DNA of 64,000 nucleotides, taken from the NCBI RefSeq assembly GCF_905220365.1, contig NC_061151.1, positions 4,086,197-4,150,196 on the forward strand. Direction: 5' to 3'. Origin of the DNA: Vanessa cardui (taxonomy: Eukaryota > Arthropoda > Insecta > Lepidoptera > Nymphalidae). Under the pieces are notes generated by a model. It saw only the letters and a list, made by a program, of their open reading frames with translations. It was not told the DNA's origin and did no database searches. The position numbers and the translations under genes are program-made. Positions 1-12,500 of this stretch are shown piece after piece (the stretch's first letter is position 1; the number at the start of each line of letters is the position of its first letter).

Positions 1-811
1 TCCCCACTCCATTTTTAAGCGATTTTTCAACCTTTCATTAGTTAAGAAAATTTGAAAATATAGCATGTCATATTAATAGTGCGCATATCACAATATCTAG
101 ATATTTAATTTATACTTTTAGGCACATAGTAAATTAGATCTACAATCTAAAGTTAAATCAACAAATTCTGTTGTATTTAATTTTGTAAATGACACATTGG
201 ACGTATTTTTATTTTAAAAAACTAACAAGGTATCATTGGCGATACAATCTCATTCTACCAGATATTGTAAGTAATTTTTGTATCTGAGGAAGAGAAATAG
301 ATCAAAAATAGACCCCCGAGGGATTCCTTACATTTGCTGGAAACTATTTAAATCCGTTGGCATACAGCTAAGATATTGTGTCATGAAAATGACGCTATAA
401 GAATGCAGATTTTTGTTTAATATTTTCATGTATGAAATATAAAGAAAATTATTTATTAGTATTTTCTATAATTAGAATTGTTTTAAAACAAATACCAATA
501 ATATTAATTGTTTGTTCGCTCTTGATTTGACATATTTTATAATCAACAGAACGGTTTTTTTCGTTGTTCATTTGGTATTTGAATATTTTTTTAAATAGCG
601 GAATATAAGATTTTTCATTATTATGATAAAGCGTTTTTTTCTCTTCTTAAGAGCTGATTTATGTCTGCATTTTGGACCAAATTACATATATACAGACCTA
701 ATTCACGGGACCGACTGGGAATTCACGGGACTCTGAGAAGGCTTAAAGTTGATTCCGATATACTAAAAATAGTTACCAATTTATATCTATCATAATATTA
801 AACATGCATAC
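1..811. other. No gene recognised; AT-rich, presumed intron 6 of FAR gene 1
   Basis: Gene 1 exon 6 ends at 812 with the donor G|GTATGC, so this is intron if the gene continues leftward. No match to the next FAR exon (GWxD block) was found on the minus strand. No repeat was recognised. Confidence 0.5.
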
Positions 812-3800
812 CTATAGCTGGTCTAACGATACAAATAGGCAGGTCCCTTGCGTGACGCCTTATGAGGTCCTCGGTAACGGTTTTCGTGAAGGTATAGCTG
901 TTCGGCCAATCTTGGGTGAGCCTATACACAAGGAACTTACATTTAAATAATTTCAAATACCAGCTATACGGAATATATATTTTTTATGGTATTAGTTAGC
1001 GGACGACTATATGGGCCACCTGATGGTAAGTGGTCACCATTAACCATAGACAATGACGCTGTAAGAAATATTTACTATGGCTTACATCGTAAATGTGCCA
1101 CCAACCTTGGGAACTAAGATGTTACGTCTCTTGTGCCTGTAGTTACACTGGCTCACTCACTCAAACCGGAACAAAACAATACAATTATTTGGCGGTAGAA
1201 TAACTGGTGAGTGGGTGGTACCTACCCAGACGGGCTTGCACAAAGCCCTTCCACCAAGTACGTGTTAAAATCCCATTGCCAGAAAATTTGTACCTGGAAG
1301 AGGATTTAGAATTTCTCTTGCTTTCCTGCTGGATATTCTCAAGTGCCTAAACTGACATATTGGGCTATTTTCTTGGTGACCACAATCACAAACTGTACTC
1401 TTAATATGAATTACAATACTCTTATGGCAAGATCTCGTCCAAATGTGCATTCGTTTTTGTGATGCATATGTATATAAGGTAAAAAATACTCACGGAGTTA
1501 TCATGTCAGTTAAAGTATCTTCAGGAAGACTCTCGGCAAGTTTTATCAGCGCATCAGGATGTATAGGACTGTCGTAGAAGTCCTCCTTCACTTCGCCTTT
1601 GACACGACTCTTCGTAGCATTGGAGTAGGCTGTAGACACGTGAACTACCGACCTACAATTTATTAATTTAAAAAAAAAGTCCTTGAAGATTTTTGGATAT
1701 TCAGTCCATCATGATGGTGACCGCGTCACAGATATGTGTGTGAACTTAGCAGATCATTGTCCAGCAGATCACAATTAAATGTGAGTTCTGTTAGCATGCA
1801 GAAGAGTTCTATAGTTCCTGATAGTTTTTAGGAATAGTTCTTGCGTTTTTACCTTAAAAAAAATTTGTCGACGAAATGATCTGCTAACTTCTCGTAGCAG
1901 ATCATTTCCAAGCAGAGCAAAAATAAATAGGATATCTAAGCGCATATAGCTGAGTTCTATAGTTCCAGATACTTTTTAGAAATAGTTCCGGTGTTTTTAC
2001 GGGGAAAATCGTGAAAAATAAAAAAAATAGTAGGAACATAAAAGACTAAAAAAACGGTTTTAAACGTTTGAAAACATTTTTAAAAGTAGGAACTAATTAA
2101 ATACTATTTCAAACTATATCATCGCTAAGGGCTAGAACTCTTTTGTTTCTTATGAATGGGTATCAGAGGTGCAATGCAGAGATGCAACATAGAATACTTT
2201 TTAGGGTCAGAACTCGCATTTAAGTGCCAGCAGATCATGGTCGAAATATTGAAAATTCGAAAAATTCGACTTAATTCTATTTCAAATTATATCATCGCTA
2301 AGGGCTAGAACTCTTTCGTTTCTGATATATGGGTATCAGAACTGCGACATAGAATACTTTTCAGGGCCAGAACTCGCATTTAAGTGCCAGCAGATCATGG
2401 TCGAAACATGAAAAATTCGAAAAATTCTTCTTAATTCTATTTCAAATTATATCATCGCTAAAGGCTAGAACTCTTTCGTTTCTGATATATGGGTATCAGA
2501 ACTGCAACGTAGAACTCTTTTTGAGTCCAGAACTCGCATTTAAGTGCCAGCAGATCATGGTCAAAAAATTTAAAAATGCGTAAAAATTGGAAAAATTCGA
2601 TTTCAAATTATATCATCGCTAAAGGCCAGAACTCATTTGTTTCTTAGATATGGGTATCAGAACTGCGACATAGAATACTTTTCAGGACCAGAACTCGCAT
2701 TTAAGAGCCAACAGATCATGGTCAAAAAATTCAAAATTCGTAAAAATTGGAAAAATTCTACTTGATTCGATTTCAAATTATATCATCGCTAAAGACTAGA
2801 ACTCTTTTGTTTCTCATACATGGGTATCAGAACTGCATCTTAAAATTCTTTTCGAGTCCAGAAATCGCATTTAAGTGCCAGCAGATCATGGTCAAAATAA
2901 ACGGTCCTCGGCGCGGCACACTTTTTTCTGTTGTTTAGTATGGATATAATATAAATTATAAGAATAAGCAAAAGGGATTTAACATTCATTCGTTATTTTA
3001 AAAATTATTGATTAGCACATATTGCGTTAAATATCAAATGTGGTTCTATAAGCGATTATATAATTCCAAATCGAATTAAGTAGCATTTTTCGAATTTTTA
3101 CCAATTTTTAATTTTGAAATTATATAATCGCTTATGACCATGATCTGCTGGCACTTAAATGCGAGTTCTGACCCTAAAAAGTATTCTATGTTGCACCTCT
3201 GATACCCATTCATAAGAAACAAAAGAGTTCTAGCCCTTAGCGATGATATAGTTTGAAATAGAATTAAAAAGAATTTTTCGAATTTTTACGAATTTTTAAT
3301 TTTTCGACCATGATCTGCTGGCACTTAAATGCGAGTTCTGGTCCTGAAAAGTATTCTATGTCGCAGTTCTGATACCCATATGTCAGAAACGAAAGAGTTC
3401 TAGCCTTTAGCGATGACTTAAGTTTGAATAGAATAAAATAAAATATTACGAATGTTTTAATTTCTCTATCATGATGTTTTTTATTTCTCTACCATGTTCT
3501 GCTGGTACGTTAATGCGAGTTCTGGACTCGGAACCACTTCCATATTACATTTCTGATACCGATGTGTCAGCAACTAAAGAGTTCAGGCCATCAGGCACGA
3601 TCAGAATGTAAATTACATTGATATAACAAAAAATTGGCTTTTCAACAGCTCTACCATGATTTGCTGATTCTGAAATGAGTTTTTTGTTTCAGATCTCGCA
3701 GTAGTCTGTAAGTCTGTGATAATGGAGGGAGTTCTAGCCTTTAGTGTTGATTATTATAAGTTTTAACTATTGAATTTTTGTTTTCCGTTAAGTTAATAGC

Positions 3801-6263
3801 TCTACCATGATTTGCTGACAGTAAAATATTTGTTTTAACTTAATTACGAGTTTTAATTGATATTTATCATTATTTTATATCAGAAACAAAAGAGTTCCTA
3901 CTTTTAAAAATGTTTTCAAACGTTTAAAACGGTTTTTTTAGTCTTTTATGTTCCTACTATTTTTTTTTATTTTTCACGATTTTCCCCGTAAAAACACCGG
4001 AACTATTTCTAAAAAGTATCTGGAACTATAGAACTCAGCTATATGCGCTTAGATATCCTATTTATTTTTGATCTGCTTGGAAATGATCTGCTACGAGAAG
4101 TTAGCAGATCATTTCGTCGACAAATTTTTTTTAAGGTAAAAACGCAAGAACTATTCCTAAAAACTATCAGGAACTATAGAACTCTTCTGCATGCTAACAG
4201 AACTCACATTTAATTGTGATCTGCTGGACAATGATCTGCTAAGTTCACACACATGTCACAGACGCCATCTATGGCTTTATCTGTTAGCAAAAAAAAATGA
4301 AACTACTATCTTTAAAAACTGGCTTAAATGGCCCTGACCCACTGGTTCAAAAGGAAATGACGTGGTAGCTGAGGCTACCGGGGAGGACCAGCCCGGGTAA
4401 GGAGGGAAGCCTCGAGGTCCGTACCCGGTCTGCCTTGACAAGAAAGATGGCAATCACTGCTGTCTTTAAAATGCTTGATTGAGCGATGACTAGATTAGTA
4501 CCGGTCATAATTTGATATTCATATAAGGAATTTTTGATAACGGTCATTTGATAAATTGTTAAAATATTAAGGAAATGGTGAATGATGACTTAAGATTTAA
4601 AAACAGTATAAGTATTGATTGACTTTGCTAGGATATCTCATCCATTACGTACTTGATATTCGCGCAAGATTTAGCAAACTTCAGCATCTCTCTCGTCCCG
4701 CGGATGTTTATCAAGGTCGCCGTTTTGATAGTTTCAGCAAAATTGATGCTAGCGGCCGCGTGAATTATCACGTTTACCTGTACAAAGAAATCTTTTTTTT
4801 TGTACGATATAAGTGGCAAACGAGCAGGAGGCTCACACGATGGAAAGTGACTACCACCGCCCATGGTCATCTGCAACACCAGGGGGCTTGGCGTTGCCGT
4901 CCTCAGAACATTCCCCGTGAAAAAATCGGTAGAAGATGCAGAGTGATCCAACATCTCTACGCAAAATCGGAAAGGGCTTGATCGTCGATAACTCGAGCCA
5001 CTCTACATTGTATACGGTCAAATGGAAGGAGCTGGTACTGGGGAGCACCCACCCAGAGATGAGAGCAGTACTCCATTTGAGGCCGAATTTGCGCCTTGTA
5101 ATGTTTTAAGCGATGGGTTGACGTGAATTACTGTCTCGCCTTGCTGAGCACACCCAGCTTTTTTGAAGCCAATTTGGCTTTGCCTTCCCATTGACCGCGG
5201 AACTGAACGAGGCTCGAAATATCAAAATCTTAAATCTTAAATTATTATATATTGAAAAGGAAACCTGATCTATTATATATCATATGGATTTCATTTTCCT
5301 CCTTCACCTTCACCTCTTAAGATGGTCACAAAGAGAATTTAACAGCTTAAGCTAATTGTTCCAAAACAATTTTCAACTGTAGTGAATAAGGAAACGTGTT
5401 GACATAAATTTATTAAAAAAAAAAACTTACTTAGACGCCTTAATTTTATAAGCTCAGTAATGTTTTGAATAGTTAATATTTTTATAACGCCTCAGTATTG
5501 GTGACCACTTCCTATTAGATGCCCCATTTGCTAACCTTAGATGGCAAATAATAAAAGGCGCACATGATCTATTCAGCTAATTGTTCTGTTTCAAACTAAT
5601 CATCATTACATTCAATCGTACCTCATTGGTAAGCGTGTTCCATGTTTCTTCACCAATACCAAGATTTATCTCAGACACGTCGCCTTCAATGCCCACGATT
5701 TTGTCCACGAAACTAGGTTTTTCATTGCGCAGAATTGTAAATACCTGAAAAATTGGAGAAGAAGAGCGGAATTTCATGACAGGAACGAAGATGAATTGAA
5801 GATTGATAAATAAAATTTATCTTACCGGATTCTCTAAAATTTTATGAACTCTTTCTGGAACGCTTTTTCCTTTCTTTGGACGCACCAACACATACAATTT
5901 TCGTATATTTGCTGACCTAGAAAATAAATTAACTAATTATGACATAATTCAGTTTCAAAGATTTGAAATTGTTTCTGATTCACGGTAAGAACTGTCAAAT
6001 TGGGTTCAGCAGTAAGGCCATTGAAGCTAGCCTCTAGTTTTAAGTCAATTTGCAGCACAATTTCAATTTACAGTGCAGTGTTTTTGTACATACCGCATCA
6101 ATTTTTCGATCAGCTGTTTGCCGATGAAGCCCGACCCACCCGTGATGAACACTACAGCATCATTGTAAAACTTCTGCACTTGAGAATCGCCGCTTAAAAT
6201 GGCTTCATTCAAGATTTTTCTTTTTTCCAATGCCTGTTCTTCAATTGATATTTCTGGATTCAT
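812..6263 (-). CDS. Fatty acyl-CoA reductase, gene 1 (5' part, six exons; continues past the left edge)
   Basis: Coding exons in transcription order: 6263-6094, 5916-5826, 5744-5622, 4777-4653, 1652-1494, 921-812. All have GT-AG borders and phases that join without a stop, giving the first 259 residues. The start is the ATG opening MNPEISIEEQALEKRK. Residues 41-48 are TGGSGFIG, the NAD(P)H-binding Rossmann loop; exon 2 gives the beta-strand LYVLVRPKKGKS; exon 4 has VIIHAAASINF; exon 5 has VVHVSTAYSNA; exon 6 has Y232-TFT-K236, the YxxxK catalytic pair, then the IVRPAI strand. These are the NAD_binding_4 hallmarks of FARs, which reduce acyl-CoA to alcohol with NADPH. The C-terminal half (substrate end and FAR_C) must lie left of the window. 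Exon lengths 170, 91, 123, 125, 159 and 110 equal those of gene 2. Intron 4 holds a foldback transposon and intron 3 a LINE tail. Physiological role is not readable from sequence. Confidence 0.9.
981..1260 (-). repeat. Poly(A)-tailed dispersed repeat B, in intron 5 of FAR gene 1
   Basis: Member of the commonest repeat here, read on the minus strand: starts CTTGGTGG(A/T)AGGGCTTTGTGC and ends near CCATAAAAAA. Hallmarks include GGTACCACCCACTCA and CAGGTGGCCCATAT. The A-tail marks it as a retroposed SINE or a short LINE end. I do not recognise its named family. Confidence 0.8.
2105..2930 (+). repeat. Tandem array of about 165-bp units in the left half of the foldback element
   Basis: Repeats of the ATCATCGCTAA core begin near 2117, 2289, 2449, 2611 and 2780, spaced about 160-172 bases. 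Each holds the GAACTCTTT(C/T)GTTTCT block and the CAGATCATGGTC block. Confidence 0.8.
3115..3840 (-). repeat. Inverted, decaying array of the same units in the right half of the foldback element
   Basis: Inverted units with TGATCTGCTGGCACTTAAATG at 3141 and 3311. More diverged versions (ATGTTCTGCTGG, ATGATTTGCTGA) follow near 3493, 3657 and 3807. Similarity falls from left to right, unlike the outer arms, which stay almost identical. Confidence 0.7.
4797..5215 (-). mobile_element. LINE fragment: reverse transcriptase C-terminus and A-rich tail, in intron 3 of FAR gene 1
   Basis: Minus-strand translation gives LRRDVGSLCIFYRFFHGECSE, a block typical of the C-terminal part of insect CR1/Jockey-type reverse transcriptases. 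A 3' UTR follows (CACTTTCCATCGTGTGAGCC, then CTCGTTTGCCAC) and an A run at about 4793-4801. The same 3' UTR occurs at 58160-58440. The A-tail ends about 15 bases before the 3' splice site of exon 4, on the same strand as the gene. Confidence 0.75.
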
Positions 6264-7263
6264 TTTTTGATCTCAATGTATGATGTCTAGAATTCAGTAA
6301 ATTGCGTACGTAATTATCGCAATACCAAACAAATTGTCAAAACATCTACAATTTGTTGAAGGCTTTTTTAAAGATATTTTATAGGGTAATCCACTAGTGC
6401 TGGATTTCTAAAATCAACTGCGTAGCTTTTGTGAATCGGAATTTATAACCAGTGCAATATGTTCAAACAATTATATGCATCATTTTCATAATAAATACTA
6501 TTTAAATTAAAATCCAAATTCCAACGTTTTATCCTTTGTAATGATAATTTATTAACATTTATTACAAATAAGTCAATTTTATGAACATGTGTATAAATTT
6601 AATAATTAACTTCCTATTTTGGATTGCGCAAATAGGTCTTTAATATTTTGCAGATTATATCGTCAAAATATCTCGTATTTAATTTTAGGCGTCAATTTTA
6701 AAAACATCAACTATGCCCACAATTACTGAAAACTTAATATGTTCACCAACTACACTTATTTAATTTCCTTTAAGAGAATTGTTTCTATAAAATATATTAT
6801 AACGATTGAAAAAAATTAAAATAACTATAATTACAGCAGATCTTAGGTCTTGAAAACAAATATTCACTCTTATGCCACACATATACACTCACCACGTTTT
6901 CTTACTGATACACAATAATAATGTGACGCATGAGCCTAACCAGTGTGAAGCAAGTTTGTAATTTTATTAATTTTGTGTATTTATGTAAAATAACAATGTA
7001 TATAAATATTTAAAAATACAAATCTACATATATATATATGTCATAGGTTGATTAAGTGATTCGAATTTTAGCGAAAATACGAATAATTAGATATTAGTTA
7101 AACATAGCTGTATTTAAAATGTAGAACAAGAATTACTACTGAGTACTACTGTTTATATAATTTCGGAACCAATGGCTTTGCATTTAATTCAATACTGTGA
7201 CATCACAATAAAGCATGTAAGTTGTTTTAAGAATAGAGAATATTTTGATATAGATTTATCAAT
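6264..7263. other. Upstream region of FAR gene 1; no element recognised
   Basis: AT-rich DNA directly 5' of the gene 1 start codon, so promoter and any noncoding exon should lie here. An acceptor-like TTCTAG at 6286-6291 (minus strand) could join an upstream noncoding exon. No clear TATA or initiator could be chosen. Confidence 0.3.
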
Positions 7264-7542
7264 GTTACTTCTTGGTGGTAGGGCTTTGTGCAAGCCCTCC
7301 TGGGTAGATACCGACCACTCATCAGATATTCTATCGCTAAATAATAGTACGCAGTATTGTTGTGTTCCGGTTTGAAGGGTGAGTTAATGTTTAAGCATCT
7401 CAGTTCCCAAGGTTGGTGGCGCATTGACGATGTAAGGAATAGTTAATATTTCTTACAGCATCATCGTCTATGGGTGATGGTGACCACTTACTATCAGGTG
7501 GCCCATATGAACGCCCGCCAACCTATTCCATAAAAAAAATAA
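7264..7542 (+). repeat. Repeat B copy with A-tail
   Basis: CTTGGTGGTAGGGCTTTGTGC at the 5' end to CTATTCCATAAAAAAA at the 3' end; near full length, between genes 1 and 2. Confidence 0.85.
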
Positions 7543-8120
7543 GAATGCACAAAATTGACACGTGGTCAAATTGGTCGTAACCCAAAATTTTTCTTAGAAA
7601 ACGATCAACATTCCGTAGCTCAAAAGCTATCGAGTTTTGACTATCATCCCTAAGGTTTTCTCAACTATTCCAATTACCATCATCATCATATCATATATTT
7701 GGCAAGATACTAAACCTTACAATATCAATAATTCACCTAACAAGTTATATTTAAAAAATAATTAACTTTATTGAATAAGATACTTAAATCCCTTTACGAT
7801 TTCCCTTTTTTTACGGAGACCACAGAGACTGTGGTGAGGATGATACATAGTTTCGGTATCTTGAATAATTCACCCTGTAAACTCCAAGTAGCGGTGCTCA
7901 CAGTAATCTTATGTCACAAAGTGTATCGACTTCAAGTGGACGCCAGGACGAGTGGTTCCCTTTCGGAGTGAAGTGTAGTTCCGGTGTATCAGGACTTTAA
8001 GATGAGAGGAGAATCTGTTGTCATCACCACTTCGGCAACAGCGCTGTACGTCTTTGCCTTGTTGTACAAAATTTTAAGTTTTGGAAGATGTTCAACATTT
8101 ATTAATGAAATGCATAAGGT
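7543..8120. other. Intergenic, no gene recognised
   Basis: A slightly GC-richer patch at 7840-8060 looks like old coding or LINE sequence, but no frame gives a protein that I recognise. Confidence 0.3.
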
Positions 8121-8403
8121 AACAAACAACAACAGCCTGTAAATTTCCTACTACTGGGTTAAGGCCTCCGGTACATTTGAGGAGAAGGTTTCCAATGCGG
8201 GTTGGCGGAATACACATGTGGCAGAATTTCTTTGAAATTAGACAAATTCAGGTTTCCTCACGACGTTTTCTTTCACCACCGAGCATGAATGAATTATGAA
8301 CACAAATTAAACACATGAATATTAAGTGCTGCTTGCCTGCGTCTGAACCCGCGATCATCGGTTAAGATGCACGCATTCTAACCGCTGAGCCATCTCAGTG
8401 CTA
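8121..8403 (-). repeat. tRNA-derived SINE A, near full length
   Basis: On the minus strand: tRNA-like head with A box TGGCTCAGCGG and a B box in GGGTTCAGACGC, body with GGAAACCTGAATTTG and CCAACCCGCATTGG, and a GCTGTTGTTGTTTG tail. Confidence 0.85.
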
Positions 8404-9552
8404 AGATGAGGTTAAATGAAATACAGAGGCTTTGGGTACGTTTTAATGCATCCTTTTCTGCGGCAGAAGAGGCTAAGTTGATTTGTTATTTTGTATTAAG
8501 TAACTTAAGATACGTTTAAGATAGAGCTGATATATTAGTTGTAAACAAAAGCCCTTAATTTAATAATTAATGAAATAAACTTGGTTCCCGGGTCAAAGTC
8601 AAAGGCCGATGCCGTAATTGACGGAATGTAATTAATACAATTTGAAATTCTAAGCAGCCTAGGCTACTACATACATATTAATAAATTTGGCTTGTTTCTA
8701 AAAGATAATAAATTATAGTATGAGAAAAATAATAATTATTATATATTTTTATGAACAAAATATGTTAGCAGTACGCAATAATTTTTTTTCAATTTAAATA
8801 ATAATAATAATATGATACAATTATTAAAGGTACCACTTACTAAGGACAACTTACGTCAATTAAATTATAAAGTCTACAAGATCGAAAAGATCCAAATTCA
8901 ACACAAGTTAGAGCCTATTTCCACCAGTTTTTCTCTGATGGACTCATTAACTGTACCAAAAAAACAAATAGTTTTTCTTATAGCTGAAAATAGTAATTAA
9001 TCATCAGCTACCCTTTCCTTTGTGGTTACTAGTGCAAAATTAATATTTAAATTCCGAGATTTTTTACATGATCAACATATCAATAGGATTATTTACATGA
9101 TAGTGTCGTAGTCGAAAGTTCTCTTTTATATAAATATTATGTAAATGTGTACATTTAATTTCAAAGAAAACATTAGACACTTAAAAAAAAATTCAATTCA
9201 TAACACATTCTCAGAAAATTTCATATCCAAAATTTGAATTTGTCGTCAAAAAATCAAAACAATTTATTCGTTTTTAATAATTATTTATTATAACCACATT
9301 CCACACACGACAAAGTTTATCAAATACAAATACGTATATACATTATTGCACAAGAAAAAATAAATTAACATACTGAGATAAATGTTAAAGGAGTATGTAC
9401 AAAAGGCTTATTACGATTTCTTCTTGATCTTCGATCAGAGGACTTAAATTACGATGAGGAACCTCCCCAAATCGCATACAAGTCCACATTGTAACGCCTT
9501 TAACAATAGCTTACAACATAACTGACAAGATTACACTAATTATACACAAGTG
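8404..9552. other. Intergenic and probable 3' UTR of FAR gene 2
   Basis: AT-rich; no repeat family recognised. The short ORF at 8812-9000 has no known features and is not supported. Confidence 0.4.
9263..9289 (-). promoter_or_regulatory. Candidate poly(A) signals of gene 2
   Basis: Two AATAAA hexamers on the minus strand (9268-9263 and 9289-9284), about 265-290 bases past the gene 2 stop. The sequence between is AT-rich and has no recognisable repeat, as expected for a 3' UTR. Position-based inference only. Confidence 0.3.
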
Positions 9553-12500
9553 TTATAGAAAGAACATAGCTATGATTTTATATATTAAAGCAAACGCTAT
9601 ATGTGCTATTTTGTACAACGAAAACAAATAAATTGGAAAAACTATATAATGAACTATCCTCAACCAGAACTGTTTCTTCAATGCGTATTCGGTTTTACTG
9701 AAATCCACTTTAACAATATATTTCGTGACACCATAACACCAGGTAAAGATCATCTTTTTCATGTCCACAGACGACATATTACAGTTGTATAAAAGCTTAT
9801 CAGTATCCGACAGTTTATTGTACAGCGAAACAGTGTTTGAGTCGTGGAAGATCCAATAATTGCTCATGAAATATCTAAAAACTGCGGAGAGGGTGTCAGA
9901 TAGTTTGTATATCTTGAATAATCTGTGGACAAAGGATTTCATTTAAATTTATTAATTCGACCACTGAAACTAGATAGATTGTGTGAAAGATAATATGGCT
10001 GGAAAGAATGTGACTTATGAGATGACGTCAGTTAAGTATGGAAGAAGACATGCTGCTACAAACTCAAATTACAAAGTAAATTGGGATAAGGGCAGGAGGG
10101 TAATGAATCTCGTCACGGTAGCATGCGTAAGCGATCCCGTGGCGTCCCGAAAGACGGAGTTTACCCAGAGTTCAGCGCTCCGGGGAGTACCACCCCCCCC
10201 CCACTTTCCATCACGTGGGGGAAGCGCGTAAAGCGTTTTTCAGCGAGAAAAAAAAGGAGGGTAATGAATGTAAGTTCAAGGAAATTTGTTTTGCAAGCAG
10301 TACACGTTTAGGAAGCGCCTAGTGATGTAAAAGTCGCAGGGCAAACTACCCCTTGGGTTATTGCTGTCAATCCTAACACAAGTGATAAGCTTAAAAGGAA
10401 GGGTCAATAGGAATATTAGGACATTACCAGCATTAAAAAAATCTAATACTTGGTCTTTACCTTGGTTTCTTTCCCACCAACATGCGGCATCCGTCAAATA
10501 TAAGAGCCGGTATGTAATGTAACAGCCAAGACAAGAATACAAAAATAAATTTGTATTCGGTTTCAATAACGAAGGCGTACCAAATAGCTTCCGATGGCAT
10601 CAAGTCTTTTTTGCCGTCGTATACCAAGCCGTAAATGTCTCCTAAAAATTGAAAAATTGTTTTTATTAGTAAAAATAATACCAGTTTATTTTTTCGAAGA
10701 TGAGTTCCATCTGGTTATTTTTTGTGATTTAAAACTGATATCATAAGTATTATCATAAATGATATATCTTTGGATAATTCAAGAGAGACGTCTATTCTTA
10801 TTGTGTCAGATGTACACAGCTTGATTATTGAGTACCGTCTAGAACGATAACATGTGGTCGCATGCTTTTTAAATAAGTGGTAGGTGAGTTGTTATGCCTT
10901 TAATGGCAGGCGCAAACTATAATATTTTAAATGCTAACTATGTGTGTTAGTTGGAATTTGAACTGAAACAGAAGTCCAAAGACAACAAACCACAATATAT
11001 AAATGAATACTTTGTGAAACTAGTAATGTGTAACATTTCTTTTTCGTTTTTAGTATTTACGTAAGTATATTATTAAAAAATTAAAAGGCACTTTATTCAA
11101 GTAGGCTTTTACAAGAACTTTATAATCGTCATTTACTAATTGTATTAAGTGAAGTTACCATCGGTTCAGAAAGAAGATTCTACCGCGAAGAACCGGCAAG
11201 TGAGTCAGTAGTTATTAATACAAATGTACATTTTACAACGAAAACCTTATTGGTTTTGCAAAATAGAGAAATACGATGGAAATATCTGAATACTTTACCC
11301 CATATAATAGGGTCCCTTGTCCCTGTAACGGTGTATATTTTGATATTTTTATCACCCCTATTGTATTTCTTGTTGCATTCCCATGCAGATGCAATGATTG
11401 CGTTATTTACTATATCAACAGGCACCAAATCAACTTTGATATCCTTTCTTGATAACATCGTATGTGTGACGCCCAAGCTTATCCCAACTAAGAACTGAAA
11501 ATGACAATGTCATTGAAATAAACAACTTTAATTGTGAAAATAAATGCGTTTCATAGATTTTTGAAGAAATTATTGCTATTTTAATTAATTGTGATTGTGC
11601 ACATCCTAAAGTTGAGGATTAGAATTGACAAGATAAATTGTGAGGAATATTCTTCTCAAAGGAAGAGGAGGCCTTTGCCCAGCAGTGGGAAATTGACAGG
11701 TTTTTGTTGCTGTTGTTGTTATGTTACAGAATATTGGTGGCGATTCTGTCGTCTGGTTTAATCAACTTGTTCATCAATCCGTAATCGGTCACAAAAAAAA
11801 CTATGACATGTAATGCACCGAAGTCTAACCATACGTATGTACACAATTGAATTAAAAACATTTGTGAACCTCTAGAAGAATAGAAGATTAAAAATTCGGA
11901 AAAAAGTTTTGGACATAAGTATTACTACTGAAAGTAATGTCATTTCAGACCCTATTTTCATTTAGTTTATAATAACAATATTGGTGTTTACCCCACTTGT
12001 TCCCATTATACTCTGTGGATCAATCCACCCAGGTGCTGGTTCCTCAAACGCTGATATCACTGAAAAACAATATACACAAATTCTTAGCCTTAAGGGTTCC
12101 AAAATTAGAGATTCCGACTGTTTTACTTTTTATGTATATTAAGATATCTGGATATATGTAGTTAAATTATAATAATATTACTTATAACTGTTAAAAATTA
12201 ATAAAATATTGACAAAACTTTTTCTAATAAAAAGAGTATTGTTCTAATTGATTTTTTATGATATTTTCATTTGTAATTGTGGCCAGGTCAAGGGACATCA
12301 AATGTTTGAACAGATATACGATAAAGAATGAGTAAGTCAGTGTAATAATAACAGGCATAGACTCTTGTTAGTTTAGACTATCAGCAATATTTCTTACAGC
12401 ACCAATATATATAGGAAGTGGTGAACAAATGCCATCAGTCTGACAAATATGCCACCTGATGGTGAGAGGTCACCACCAAAGGCATTGTCATTTTAAGTAA

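Larger units (their letters stand above)
1733..4254. mobile_element. Foldback DNA transposon with 361-bp inverted arms and internal tandem repeats
   Basis: The outer arms 1733-2093 and 3894-4254 are nearly identical inverted repeats. An 8-bp direct repeat GTCACAGA flanks the element (1725-1732 and 4255-4262). Inside, a unit of about 165 bp (core ATCATCGCTAA.GGCTAGAACTC, then GGGTATCAGAACTGC, then GTGCCAGCAGATCATGGTC) is repeated about five times rightward and again, more degenerate, three or more times inverted. The motif GCAGATCA or its complement recurs at least 15 times (for example 1749, 1764, 1897, 2230, 2390, 2550, 2881, 3141, 3311). No transposase ORF exists, so it is non-autonomous. 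The architecture resembles foldback elements such as Galileo of the P superfamily; the 8-bp duplication fits P, hAT or Merlin. It sits in intron 4 of FAR gene 1. Confidence 0.85.

Noticed and set aside
4340..4560. GC-richer patch with a minus-strand ORF of 66 codons
   Set aside because: No recognisable protein; probably a transposon remnant in intron 4 of FAR gene 1.
4619..4981. Plus-strand ORF of 120 codons
   Set aside because: Antisense to FAR gene 1 exon 4 and a LINE tail; no independent coding signal.
7840..8060. Possible exon in a less AT-rich patch
   Set aside because: No frame gives a known family and no convincing splice sites flank it.
9923..9942. ATG at 9942 as start of a separate small gene
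   Set aside because: The residues are the upstream shadow of FAR gene 2 exon 10; the acceptor CCACAG ends at 9923 and the downstream residues match FAR_C.
11991..12000. Alternative donor A|GTGGGG for FAR gene 2 exon 7
   Set aside because: It can keep the frame with another acceptor (GTTCTTAG), but the GGG|GTAAAC to TTCAG|TTCTTA join has better sites and aligns without a gap to gene 3.
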